Shown here: piece after piece, positions 7,025 to 15,001 of the stretch
How the letters are laid out: every line of letters starts with the position of its first letter
Numbering within the stretch: position 1 is the stretch's first letter
Assembly: GCA_005772945.1 (NCBI GenBank)
Contig: SXIE01000453.1
Location: 1-23,209, forward strand
Direction of reading: 5' to 3'
DNA length: 23,209 bases
Source: Pseudomonadota bacterium
GTDB taxonomy: Bacteria; Myxococcota; UBA9042; PHBI01
Made by a program: the position numbers and the translations under genes
The notes under the pieces: generated by a model
What the model saw: only the letters and a program-made list of their open reading frames with translations
Database searches by the model: none
Told to the model about the DNA's origin: nothing

Positions 7025-8758
7025 CTACATCCGGGCCACGCGCGGGATGTTGAGGCACGAGAGCCCGGCCTCGAGCGTGCGCCAGGTCGCGTGCGTCAGC
7101 ACCAACCGCGAGGCGCGCGTCGCCTCGTCGCCCAGGATCGAGTGCTTCGCATAGAACGCGTTGAACGTCCGCGCGAGCCCGTACAGATACTCGCACAGGT
7201 GGTGCGGCTGCAGATGCACCGCGACCCGCTCGAGCGCATCGCCGAAGCGCGCGAGCTCGAGCCCCAAGGCGCGCTCCTCGGGCTCCGCCAGCACCAGCTC
7301 CGTCGTCGCCCGCGGCACATACGCCGCGCCGAAACGCGCCTCGTACTCGCGCAGCACCGACAGCGTCCGAACCAGCGAGTACTGCAGATACGGCCCGGTG
7401 TTCCCGTCGGCCGCCAAGAGCTTCTCCCCGTCGAACTTGTAGTCGGTCGCCAGGTTCTGCGCGAGATCGGCATACTTCACCGCGCCCGCGCCGACCTTGC
7501 CCGCGATGAACCGCTGCTCACTCTCGGTCGCCTTGGGCCACTTCTCGCGCACCAGCGGCAGGATCCGCTCCTCGGCCTCGTCGAGCAGCTGGTCGAGCCG
7601 CACGACCCCGCCATCGCGCGTCTTGAACGGCCGCCCGTCGGCCCCGAGCATCATGCCGAAGCCAACGTGAACCATGTTCACATCGAGCCCCAGCTTGCGC
7701 ACGGTCGCGAACAGCTGCCGGAAGTGGTCCGACTGCCGCACATCCACCACGTACACGCAGGTGTCGGCGCGGAACTCGCGCACGCGATGCAGCACCGTCG
7801 CGATGTCGGTCGTCCCGTAGAGGAACGCGCCATCGGATTTCCGAACCAGGAACGGCGTCGTCGGCAGCCCCGGCTCGTCGAAGAAGACCCCGATCGCCCC
7901 CTCGGACTCCTTCGCGATCCCGCGCTCGAGCAGCTCGTTCACGACCCCCGCCAGCCGATCGTTGTACGCGCTCTCGCCGAGCCACGTGTCGAACGTGACC
8001 TCGAGCCGCGCGTAGATCCGCTCGGCCTCAGCCCGCGAGATCGCCACGAACTTTTCCCACAGCGCATGACGCACCGGGTCGCCCGCCTGCAGCGCCGCCA
8101 GCTCGGCCCGCGCCACGCTCGCCACCGCCTCGTCGGCCTTCATCGCCGCGACGCCCATCTTATAGAGGCGCTCCAGTTCCCCGATCGGATCGGCGTCCAG
8201 CGCCGCCTCGTCGCGGTGCCGCTCCCACGCCCAGAGCAGGGTCCCGAACTGCGTCCCCCAGTCCCCGACGTGGTTGTCGCCGATGACCGCGTGCCCCATC
8301 CACTTGAGCGTCCGGACGATCGCGTCGCCGATCACCGTCGAACGCAAGTGCCCGACGTGCATGCGCTTTGCGACGTTCGGGCTCGAGAAGTCGACGACGA
8401 TCGTCTTCTTCGCTGCGACTGGCGCGACGCCCATGCGCGCATCCTCGGCCGCCGCGCCGATCTGCCGGGCCACCCACGTCGGATCCACGCGCAGGTTCAC
8501 GAAGCCCGGCCCCGCGATCTCGGGCGCGAGCGTCACGCCCTCGCCGTCGAACGCCGCCACGAACGCCGCCGCCAACTCGCGCGGATTGGCCTTGCGCACC
8601 TTGGCCAACGGCAAGACCCCGTTGACCTGGTAGTCGCCAAAGCGCGCATCGGCCGTCGAGCGCACATCGGCCGGGATGGCGCCCCCGAACGCCCTCTCCA
8701 TCGCCTGGTCACACAACGTCTGCAGATGGGCGCGCAGCCCGCCGAGATAGGTCTTCAT
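7025..8758 (-). CDS. argS: Arginine--tRNA ligase
   Basis: This class I aminoacyl-tRNA synthetase charges tRNA-Arg with arginine. At 577 aa it is complete and of usual bacterial length. The N-terminal Add-1 domain (~1-110) leads into the catalytic core, with the HIGH motif as HVGH (residues 134-137) in NVAKRMHVGHLRSTVIGD. The lysine just before it (Lys131) is the residue that substitutes for a missing KMSKS lysine in many ArgRS. The KMSK region is the degenerate GRPFKTRDGG typical of ArgRS. The DALR anticodon-binding domain ends the protein, including HHLCEYLYGLARTFNAFY. The start at 8758 has GGAGG (complement of 8763-8767) four bases upstream; the open frame continues upstream but is antisense to miaE. 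It is divergent from miaE, with only 57 bp between the starts. Confidence 0.96.
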   Translation of the reverse strand: MKTYLGGLRAHLQTLCDQAMERAFGGAIPADVRSTADARFGDYQVNGVLPLAKVRKANPRELAAAFVAAFDGEGVTLAPEIAGPGFVNLRVDPTWVARQIGAAAEDARMGVAPVAAKKTIVVDFSSPNVAKRMHVGHLRSTVIGDAIVRTLKWMGHAVIGDNHVGDWGTQFGTLLWAWERHRDEAALDADPIGELERLYKMGVAAMKADEAVASVARAELAALQAGDPVRHALWEKFVAISRAEAERIYARLEVTFDTWLGESAYNDRLAGVVNELLERGIAKESEGAIGVFFDEPGLPTTPFLVRKSDGAFLYGTTDIATVLHRVREFRADTCVYVVDVRQSDHFRQLFATVRKLGLDVNMVHVGFGMMLGADGRPFKTRDGGVVRLDQLLDEAEERILPLVREKWPKATESEQRFIAGKVGAGAVKYADLAQNLATDYKFDGEKLLAADGNTGPYLQYSLVRTLSVLREYEARFGAAYVPRATTELVLAEPEERALGLELARFGDALERVAVHLQPHHLCEYLYGLARTFNAFYAKHSILGDEATRASRLVLTHATWRTLEAGLSCLNIPRVARM

Positions 8759-8815
8759 GCGGCCTCCGATACCACGGCGCTTTCGCGTCTGCGCAAAATC
8801 TCGTATGCGTCCGCG

Positions 8816-9406
8816 ATGCGCGTAGAGCCCACGACCCGCGACGCAGCCTGGCTGGAAGCCGCCCTCAGCGATCCGCTGACGCTCTTGGCCGACCACGCCC
8901 ACTGCGAGAAGAAGGCCGCCGCGTCGGCCCTCGGCCTCGTCAACCGCCACCCCGACGAGAGCGCGCTCGTCACCGCCATGATCGCGCTCGCCCGCGAGGA
9001 GCTCGAGCACTTTGCCGACGTTCACGCGGCCCTCGTCGCGCGCGGCGGCGCCCTCGGGCCCGACCTCGGGGACCCTTACGTACAGGCTCTCCTTGGCCAC
9101 GTCCGCAGCGGCAGCGCCCCGGTGCGACTCATCGATCGCCTGCTCGTCTCGGCGCTCATCGAGGCCCGCAGCTTCGAGCGCCTGCGCCTCCTCGGCGAGC
9201 ATCATCCCGATCTATCCCTGCGTGAGATCTTCGCGACGTTCGCCCGCGCCGAGGCCCGCCACGGCGCCGTCTTCGTCCAACTCGCGCGCGACATCGGCGA
9301 GCGCCACGGCATCGCCCGTCCCGCCGTCGACGAGCGCCTAGCCGCGCTGCTGGCGGCCGAGCTCGCGGTTATCGAGTCCCTCCCCGTCCGCTGCGCGATC
9401 CACTGA
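8816..9406 (+). CDS. miaE: tRNA-(ms2io6A37) hydroxylase MiaE
   Basis: This 196-aa non-haem diiron monooxygenase hydroxylates the isopentenyl side chain of 2-methylthio-N6-isopentenyladenosine at tRNA position 37. The ferritin-like four-helix bundle and its metal ligands are visible: Glu31 in DHAHCEKKAA, the ExxH pair Glu62/His65 in REELEHF, a Glu in IEARSFERL, and a second Glu...His pair in FARAEARHGAVF. Length is normal for the shorter MiaE class. The ATG at 8816 is the first in frame before the conserved N-terminus; I see no strong ribosome binding site, so the start is less certain than the gene. MiaA and MiaB, which make the substrate, are not in this window. Confidence 0.93.
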   Translation: MRVEPTTRDAAWLEAALSDPLTLLADHAHCEKKAAASALGLVNRHPDESALVTAMIALAREELEHFADVHAALVARGGALGPDLGDPYVQALLGHVRSGSAPVRLIDRLLVSALIEARSFERLRLLGEHHPDLSLREIFATFARAEARHGAVFVQLARDIGERHGIARPAVDERLAALLAAELAVIESLPVRCAIH

Positions 9407-9427
9407 GCCTAGGCAGCAGACGCGCCC

Positions 9428-10933
9428 TCAAGGCGCCTTCGGTCCGCACCGAAACGCCGCCGTCGCCGGCCGCGTCAGCGCGTGGAAATCGAGCGACGAC
9501 GCCACCACGACGCCCGCCCCGAGCGGCGCGAAGAGCGCACTCGAATGGCCGTGCCCGTTCACCGGATCGAGCGTCGCGACCTCGCTCACAGGCGCCGCGG
9601 TCGCCGGATCGAGCAGGACGACCTTCACCGGGTAGTCCACGTAACACCCACCGCAGATGTGAATCGCGGTGCCACGCAGCCACGTGAGCGCGATGTGATC
9701 GCCGTTCACAAAGAAGCTCGCCCCCTGATTGACGACGTCGCTCTCGGCGGCCTGGACCTCGAAAGTGGGACCGTTGCCATCCTGATCGAGTACCGCCAGC
9801 CGCACGGTCGAATGCCCCTCGGGGGCCTCCCAACTCCCATTGAACGTCCACTCGCTCCAGGCCGCCCAGAGCGCTCCCCCGGCGGCGATGAGCGCCCGGC
9901 CGCCGCGGTAGGCCAGGCCCGAACCGACCCCCTCGGCACCGGTCACCGACAGCCGGCGCGGCGTTCCGATCGCGGCGCCGTCCGCGCCAAAGCGTCCGAA
10001 GAAGACCTCGGCACCCCTGCCCGCCGACGCCGTCCAAACGGCCGCGATGCCGTCCGCCGTCGCGACGACGCTCGGATCGCTGGCGTCCTCGACCAGCGTT
10101 CGCACCGCGCCGGCGCCCGCCCGTAGCGTTCCGTCGGCCGCCAGCGGGACCCGTCGCAGCGACGGCACGCCCGGCGCGCCGCCGGCATCGAATGCACTCG
10201 CCGTGACGTACGCGTCCGCCCCGCCGCCCGAAACCAAAAGCTGGATCGATTGAAGGTTGACCCAGCCAACCTCCGCCACGTCCTGCCCCGCGCGCGTCAC
10301 CGTCGCCTTGCCCGTCACGGCATCGATCGCCACGGTCGCGACCCGCAGCGCCTGCGCGCCATCCTCGCGCATGTGCCCCCACGCCACGAGGAGCTCGGAC
10401 GCATGGTCCCCGCCCAGCCGCACCATCGCCGCGCCATTGCTGTAGCCGGGGTCGGCGTCGAGGACGAGCCGCGCGCCGACCGTCCCGTCGAGCCCGAGCG
10501 GCGCCACGAACAGCCCATCGCCCGCCCCCATGAAGCCCCGCTCGACCGCCATGAGATACGCCCGATCGCCGGGGCCCACATCGAGGTCGTACGCGGCCCA
10601 GTCCGACGGATCGGGAATGGCAGGCGCGCGCGTCACCGTACACGCCTCCGTGCGCGCGCCCGGCCAATCCAGAAGCGGCCCCGACGGGCCCGAATCAGCG
10701 ACCTCCGACGGGCCCGAATCCGCGACCTCGGTGCCCCCCAAGTCGCTCGCCTCCGTCGGTTCTGCGTCCGCGACCTCCGTCGGATCCGCGTCCGCGACCT
10801 CTGCCGCCCCATCAATATTACCACTGTCTACATCGACATCACGCCCGTCCTGCGAATCGCCACACGCGGCGACGCACACGACCCACGCGAACCCGAACCC
10901 GCGCGTCCCTCTCAGCATCCTCATCGGCCCCAT
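9428..10933 (-). CDS. Predicted lipoprotein with acidic 8-residue repeats and a propeller-like domain
   Basis: This is a 501-aa predicted surface lipoprotein, with lipobox VCVAAC at Cys24. GGAGG at 10939-10943 (minus) lies five bases before the ATG at 10933; an ATG at 10924 is also possible. Residues ~45-85 consist of five 8-residue repeats close to EVADADPT/EVADSGPS, an acidic spacer encoded by 24-bp repeats. The rest (~95-501) is rich in beta-strand-like blocks such as ELLVAWGHM, GIAAVWTAS and GALWAAWSEW, each followed by a turn. This resembles a sialidase-like or other beta-propeller, but I cannot name a family. Two nearby cysteines occur in IHICGGCYVDYP. It is the second gene of an operon, 18 bp after the 749-aa lipoprotein. 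Confidence 0.82.
   Translation of the reverse strand: MGPMRMLRGTRGFGFAWVVCVAACGDSQDGRDVDVDSGNIDGAAEVADADPTEVADAEPTEASDLGGTEVADSGPSEVADSGPSGPLLDWPGARTEACTVTRAPAIPDPSDWAAYDLDVGPGDRAYLMAVERGFMGAGDGLFVAPLGLDGTVGARLVLDADPGYSNGAAMVRLGGDHASELLVAWGHMREDGAQALRVATVAIDAVTGKATVTRAGQDVAEVGWVNLQSIQLLVSGGGADAYVTASAFDAGGAPGVPSLRRVPLAADGTLRAGAGAVRTLVEDASDPSVVATADGIAAVWTASAGRGAEVFFGRFGADGAAIGTPRRLSVTGAEGVGSGLAYRGGRALIAAGGALWAAWSEWTFNGSWEAPEGHSTVRLAVLDQDGNGPTFEVQAAESDVVNQGASFFVNGDHIALTWLRGTAIHICGGCYVDYPVKVVLLDPATAAPVSEVATLDPVNGHGHSSALFAPLGAGVVVASSLDFHALTRPATAAFRCGPKAP
10681..10800 (-). repeat. 24-bp coding tandem repeat, five units
   Basis: Five consecutive 24-bp units encode EVADADPT, EVADAEPT, EASDLGGT, EVADSGPS and EVADSGPS. 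The last two units (10681-10704 and 10705-10728) differ at a single base, and the units at 10753-10776 and 10777-10800 are also nearly identical, which suggests recent unit duplication. The encoded segment is a flexible acidic linker just after the lipid anchor. Confidence 0.9.
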
Positions 10934-10951
10934 GCCTCCCTCCAAACGGCC

Positions 10952-13201
10952 TCAGTGCGGCGTGATCGTGACCTCGGCGTCGTCGAGCCACTCGTACCAG
11001 AGCTCGATGACCCCCGCGAGATCCAACCCCTCCCAGGGATTGCCCACCATCAACGAGAGCGGCTGCAGCGACATGTACGTCGCCAGCCAATACTCATCGC
11101 CCATCGGGCTGAGCGCAAACCCCGCCAGCGCCCCGTGGCTGTCGTAGCACTGCTCGTCCCAGCTGAGCTCGATGCGGTCGCCCTCGGCCTGGACCTCGAA
11201 CTCGTATTCGGAGCCGCTCGCGAGCTCCCCGTTGTTGTTGTAGTCGCGGTCGCCCGCGCTGCCGTAGTTGGCGAACCGGATGGTGTAGCGCGTGGCACCC
11301 GGGCTCTTCGGAAAGCGCAGGAACATGACGGCGCACGGCACCGGCCCGATCCGGAAGTTCATGGCGCCATGCTGCACGAAGAAGCGCCCATCGAGGTTGC
11401 GCACCTTGCCTTTGACCTGCGCCACGGCGCGCCCGATGGCGACCGCCCCCGGCACGATCCCGCCGCCCGGGTCGCGCGGGAAGACCTCGACCGTGACGGT
11501 GTCTGTGAGCGTATCGTCGATGACGAGAGGGTTCTCGACCTGATACAGCGCCGCGCTCGACGTGCCCTCGATCGACGTGCCGCTGGTCGCGTAGTCGTAG
11601 ACGTGGCCGTAAGTGCCCGTCGTACTCCAGCGATAGGCGAGCGGCCCCTCCTGATCGCGGACGGTCACCTCGAAGCGCACCTGCGAGTTGCTCTTGTCGA
11701 CGATGCCGCTCGTCGGCGCGATGCGCACGACCGCCGGCACCGCGGTCACCTGCCAGCCCTCGGCCGACAGCGCGTCGTGAAGGTCCTTGATGATCGCGAC
11801 CAGATCCCCCGACAGGAGCGCGATCTGCACGGCCGCCAGGATCGCCGCGGCGCTGGCGCGGGCGGCGAGCTTCTTCTCGACCGCTGCGAGGTCGATGGCG
11901 GCGCCGTTGGGGCCGCTGAGGGCCGCCCGCAAGGCGTTCATGACGTCGGTCCGGTAGCGCGGGTTCGTCGCGAGTTCCTCGAGCACGATGGCCATCGCGG
12001 TCGAGAAGCCGGCCTTCTGCGTGAGCGCCGCGCTCAGCGCGTTGAGGCTGACGTTGCTCAAAGCCCCGAGCGCTTGGGCAATCGCGGGGACCTTGCTTGG
12101 CTGGATGAGGCCGGTGTGTCCGAAGGCGAACGACTCGACGAGCGGCACGACCAGCTCGCCGAAGAACAAGGCGAGCGACTGATTCCGAACGACCTCGTTC
12201 CAGGTCGCCAGAAACGGCGCAAACCGGGCGTCCCCGTAGAGCGGCGGCGTCGTCAGCGGATCGAGCGTCGGCCCGAGCACGACCGCCTCGTAGTAGGCGC
12301 GCTTGCCGCTGTCCGCAAGCGGCAGCGCGAGCGGCGTGGTGAGCGTCGGCGAGAACGGCGCCGTTCCCAGGACCACATCGCTGAGCGCGGTGAACAGCTC
12401 GAGCTTGCCCGTCGACACGAGGTCCAAGCGCCCGACCTCGACCGGCGGCGTGACGTCCTGCTTGACACCGTCAGCATCGTCGGCCGCCACGCGGTAGGCG
12501 ATGAGCGTCGCCGGTCGCCGAAAGTGGTTCTGCGCGACCAGACCCGCGCCGGCCGGGTTGTGGAGCACCGCGACGCCGCTCTGCAGCGTGTCGCCACCAG
12601 GCTCGATGAGGAGATCGGCGCCCGCCGCGGCCAGCGGTGCGAACGCGCTGCGCGGCAAACGCGGCGCCTCGGCCGGAACCGCATACGCGAGCGCCCCGTC
12701 GCGCGCGGTCTGGAGCGCCGCCGTCAGCGTCGGGTCGCCGTCGGCGAGCGCATTGGCCGAGCGCGCGAGAGCGCCAGTCACGGCGATCGTGAGCCCCTCG
12801 AGCTCAGGCAGATCGGCGATGAGCGCCCGCAGCGTGCGCGCGTGCGCCGCCGGCAAGAGCGGCCCCCCCAGGGCCTCGTAGAGCAGCCCCGCAGCGGTCG
12901 TGGCGACCGAAATCTCGCCGACCCCATCGGTCGCGATCCCGATCAGCACGAGGCGACCATCGGGCCCGAGCACGTCGAGCTGCGTCGGCTCGCCGTCGAG
13001 GGTCGGCACGACGAACGACGCATCGCTCGCGACCCGCGCAGGACCAAGGGCGCTGACGATCTCCAATTCCGACGGCGCGAGCGCGAAGCCCGCGGGCAAG
13101 CGCACCTGCCCCTTGGCGCCCGCCGCGGGCTTGGCCGCTTCGTCGCCGCACGCCGCAAGCAGCCCACCCACGATTGCCCAAAGCGCCATGGTGTTGACCA
13201 C
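10952..13201 (-). CDS. Large predicted lipoprotein with a C-terminal Ig/PKD-like region
   Basis: This is a 749-aa predicted lipoprotein starting at GTG 13201, chosen because GGGGAGGTGA places the Shine-Dalgarno five bases upstream; the in-frame ATG at 13189 would be 17 bases away. The lipobox is LLAAC (Cys18). Residues ~30-470 are Ala/Leu-rich and helical, with stretches such as SNVSLNALSAALTQKAGF. Residues ~475-590 look like an Ig/PKD-type beta-sandwich (VRIAPTSG...VRFEVTVRDQEGPLAYRW). A final module (~600-749) has NYGSAGDRDYNNNGEL, an Asp/Asn-rich loop that could bind calcium, and one Cys pair candidate (VPCAVMF, DEQCYDS). I do not recognise the family as a whole. It heads a two-gene lipoprotein operon divergent from the TylF-like gene. 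Confidence 0.82.
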   Translation of the reverse strand: MVNTMALWAIVGGLLAACGDEAAKPAAGAKGQVRLPAGFALAPSELEIVSALGPARVASDASFVVPTLDGEPTQLDVLGPDGRLVLIGIATDGVGEISVATTAAGLLYEALGGPLLPAAHARTLRALIADLPELEGLTIAVTGALARSANALADGDPTLTAALQTARDGALAYAVPAEAPRLPRSAFAPLAAAGADLLIEPGGDTLQSGVAVLHNPAGAGLVAQNHFRRPATLIAYRVAADDADGVKQDVTPPVEVGRLDLVSTGKLELFTALSDVVLGTAPFSPTLTTPLALPLADSGKRAYYEAVVLGPTLDPLTTPPLYGDARFAPFLATWNEVVRNQSLALFFGELVVPLVESFAFGHTGLIQPSKVPAIAQALGALSNVSLNALSAALTQKAGFSTAMAIVLEELATNPRYRTDVMNALRAALSGPNGAAIDLAAVEKKLAARASAAAILAAVQIALLSGDLVAIIKDLHDALSAEGWQVTAVPAVVRIAPTSGIVDKSNSQVRFEVTVRDQEGPLAYRWSTTGTYGHVYDYATSGTSIEGTSSAALYQVENPLVIDDTLTDTVTVEVFPRDPGGGIVPGAVAIGRAVAQVKGKVRNLDGRFFVQHGAMNFRIGPVPCAVMFLRFPKSPGATRYTIRFANYGSAGDRDYNNNGELASGSEYEFEVQAEGDRIELSWDEQCYDSHGALAGFALSPMGDEYWLATYMSLQPLSLMVGNPWEGLDLAGVIELWYEWLDDAEVTITPH

Positions 13202-13228
13202 GCTCACCTCCCCGCGAACCATGCCCTC

Positions 13229-13258
13229 GCTATCACGCGCGAGAGGGTCCCCTGTCCA
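13229..13258 (-). promoter_or_regulatory. Possible promoter of the lipoprotein operon
   Basis: On the minus strand TGGACA (13253-13258) is followed after 18 bases by GATAGC (13229-13234). The -35 matches consensus at five of six positions, the -10 at about three. It would give a leader of about 20 bases before the GTG start at 13201. Confidence 0.3.
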
Positions 13259-13365
13259 CGCGATTCCTGCTAGATCCCATCCGGTCCGCACTGGCGGGGC
13301 AACCTCGCTTCGGGGTCCGATGCGGACCCACGCGAGGTCTTCGCGAGAATGACTGGGAGTCCCCC

Positions 13366-14310
13366 ATGGCCGATGTGCTCTTCACGTTTCGCCGCCTCGA
13401 AGCCCTCGTCAACGCCGCGACCATGGCGGTCGCGCGCGCCGGCCACCTGGACGAGCTCCGCGGCGGCACCGCGCGCTACCTCTCGCTCTGCGGCTCGGAG
13501 CGCCTCACGCGCCTCTGGCCGCTCATCGCGCCGCACACGATGAACGATCTCTTCCGCGCCGCGGCGCTCCTCCGCTACGCCGAGGAAGCGGTCGCGCTCC
13601 CGGGCGATCTCATCGAGTGCGGCGTCGCCGGCGGCGGCTTCTCGCTGCTCCTCGGCTCGCTCGTGCGCGAGCGCGGGCTCTCGAAAACCGTCTGGATGTG
13701 CGACAGCTTCGCAGGCCTTCCGGCCCCGGATCGCAAGGTCGATCGCCTCTACGAGGCCGGGCAGTTCGCATACTCGCAGGCCGCGCTCGAGGCGCTCGTC
13801 GCGGAGCACGGTCTCAGCGATATCTGCAAGCCGGTCCCTGGCTGGTTCGCCGACACGCTGCCGGCCCTCGCCGCGGACCGAAGCTTCTGCCTCGCCCACA
13901 TCGACGGCGATCTCTACGCGAGCTGCCGCGACGCGTTCGCGAGCATCTATCCGGCGACGACCCCGGGCGGCGCGATCGTCGTCGACGACTACTCGGACGG
14001 CTCCGGCGGCGCCCTGGTGGCGGTCCACGAGCAAGTCGCCCGAACCGGCGAGGTCGTCCTCCTCGGGCCCTGCACCCAAGCCGCCATCCAAAAAGGCGAG
14101 CATGGCGGACGCCGCCCGGCGAATCCGGGCGACGTCTTCAAGATGACCTTCGATGCGAGCGGCGGGCCCGCGCGCGAAGGGGTCGAGGTCTCACTCAGCC
14201 TCGCTCCCATTCGCGCCGACGATGCCTACATCGCCTTCCTGTCCGAGCTTCGGGACCACTGGTCCCACCGGGTCGAGCGCCTCTCGGACTACCTGGCGCT
14301 CGTCGTCTGA
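13366..14310 (+). CDS. TylF/MycF-type (macrocin) O-methyltransferase
   Basis: This 314-aa protein belongs to the TylF family of SAM- and metal-dependent O-methyltransferases, which in antibiotic pathways methylate sugar hydroxyls; here the acceptor is unknown. Visible are the SAM-binding strand LIECGVAGGGFS (Glu84-Gly90), the family motif CDSFAGLPAPD, and HIDGDLYAS (Asp180, Asp182) with VVDDYSD (Asp207, Asp208), the acidic residues expected to hold Mg2+. GGGAG at 13355-13359 supports the ATG at 13366. It stands alone: no glycosyltransferase or polyketide genes adjoin it, so a role in a local natural-product cluster is not supported. It converges on the EF-hand gene, 50 bp apart. Confidence 0.88.
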   Translation: MADVLFTFRRLEALVNAATMAVARAGHLDELRGGTARYLSLCGSERLTRLWPLIAPHTMNDLFRAAALLRYAEEAVALPGDLIECGVAGGGFSLLLGSLVRERGLSKTVWMCDSFAGLPAPDRKVDRLYEAGQFAYSQAALEALVAEHGLSDICKPVPGWFADTLPALAADRSFCLAHIDGDLYASCRDAFASIYPATTPGGAIVVDDYSDGSGGALVAVHEQVARTGEVVLLGPCTQAAIQKGEHGGRRPANPGDVFKMTFDASGGPAREGVEVSLSLAPIRADDAYIAFLSELRDHWSHRVERLSDYLALVV

Positions 14311-14330
14311 CTCTCGTGCTTGAATCGCGC

Positions 14331-14357
14331 GGGCAGCCGCTTCGCGGCCTTCGCGAA
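14331..14357. repeat. Dispersed ~27-nt repeat, copy 2 (between convergent genes)
   Basis: GGGCAGCCGCTTCGCGG then CCTTCGCGAA matches the tandem copies at 15002-15062 at about 23 of 27 positions. It lies between the convergent stops of the TylF-like gene (14310) and the EF-hand gene (14361), the same setting as copy 1. Confidence 0.7.
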
Positions 14358-14360
14358 CGA

Positions 14361-14645
14361 TTACGCTGCCACATCGAGGACGACCACGAAGTCGTCCCAC
14401 GAAAGGGCGCCGCGCTTGCTGCGGTCGAGCCGCGCTAGGATCCCCTTGACCCACATGCCGCGCGTCAGGCGATTGCCGACCTCGGCGTCCTCGAGCACCT
14501 TTCCGAGCTCCTCGGCTTCGAGGCAACCGCTCTTGTTCGCGTCGTAGGCCTCGAAGGTCGTCCGCAGGGCGCGAACGTCGTCGGTGCCGTGGCGCGAGAC
14601 GAGCAGGTTCTTCACCTTCGAAATCAACTCGGTTTCAACAGCCAT
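14361..14645 (-). CDS. Small EF-hand protein
   Basis: This 94-aa cytoplasmic protein has two EF-hand motifs. The first loop, DANKSGCLEAEE (35-46), is canonical, with Asp, Asn, Ser, Gly, hydrophobic and Glu at positions 1, 3, 5, 6, 8 and 12, and should bind Ca2+. The second, DRSKRGALSWDD (74-85), has Arg at position 5 and Ser at 9 and is probably degenerate. The whole protein is just the EF-hand pair plus an N-terminal helix, calmodulin-like in layout. The ATG at 14645 has GAGGA eight bases upstream; the frame stays open beyond but loses coding character. It is divergent from the TRAP operon. Its partner is unknown. Confidence 0.8.
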   Translation of the reverse strand: MAVETELISKVKNLLVSRHGTDDVRALRTTFEAYDANKSGCLEAEELGKVLEDAEVGNRLTRGMWVKGILARLDRSKRGALSWDDFVVVLDVAA

Positions 14646-14889
14646 CGTCGCTTTCCTCGTTGGCCCCGGCGGAATGCGCGGGGCTCGGCTGCCCACTTCG
14701 CAAGCCACATGCCAGCGGACCGGCGCGCCATGCGGCAACGCGCAGGGGCGCTATCTGGGCGAGCGAACGCTCGGTAAGCCGCCTCGCTTGCCGCCCGCAC
14801 GCACCGCGATCGCGTCGCGGGCTACGCACCTGCGGCTGCGCACTGCGACCGCCGCAATGCACCTGCGCGGCGCCGGGTTGTCCCCGCGG

Positions 14890-14910
14890 CCCGCCGGAGG
14901 TTCCGGCGGG
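14890..14910. other. Strong hairpin in the EF-hand/dctP intergenic region
   Basis: CCCGCCGGA (14890-14898) and TCCGGCGGG (14902-14910) form a perfect 9-bp stem with a 3-base loop. There is no T-tract on either side, so it is not a standard intrinsic terminator. It lies upstream of the dctP promoter and, on the minus strand, upstream of the EF-hand gene. Confidence 0.55.
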
Positions 14911-14927
14911 GCACGCGAATGTAGACA

Positions 14928-14965
14928 GCGTCAACATGGGCGACTCGCCGCTCCGACGTTGACGC
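14928..14965. promoter_or_regulatory. Inverted repeat overlapping the dctP -35 element, possible operator
   Basis: GCGTCAAC (14928-14935) and GTTGACGC (14958-14965) are perfect inverted copies separated by 22 bases. The right arm contains the TTGACG proposed as the -35 element of dctP, so a dimeric regulator bound here could control the TRAP operon. The regulator is not in the window. Confidence 0.4.
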
Positions 14966-14987
14966 CCCGGGCGCCGCCCGCTATGTA
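14959..14987 (+). promoter_or_regulatory. Sigma-70-type promoter of dctPQM
   Basis: TTGACG (14959-14964) and TATGTA (14982-14987) are separated by exactly 17 bases and match the -35 and -10 consensus at five and four of six positions. Transcription would begin near 14994, giving a leader of about 110 nt that includes the tandem repeat at 15002-15062. Confidence 0.55.
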
Positions 14988-15001
14988 CCGCGAACCGTCG
15001 T

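Noticed and set aside
6905..8815. Upstream extension of the miaE frame by ~637 codons
   Set aside because: It runs antisense through argS and has Arg-rich shadow composition; the MiaE homology begins at the ATG at 8816.
10250..13273. A 1007-codon open frame on the plus strand
   Set aside because: It is antisense to the two-lipoprotein operon and extremely Arg/His-rich. The minus-strand genes have lipoboxes and ribosome binding sites; this frame has neither.
13366..14310. Evidence of a macrolide-type biosynthetic cluster from the TylF homologue
   Set aside because: No glycosyltransferase, polyketide synthase or sugar-biosynthesis genes adjoin it; TylF-like proteins occur widely outside such clusters.
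14890..14910. Intrinsic terminator
   Set aside because: The stem is strong but no T-tract follows on either strand, and no gene ends nearby.
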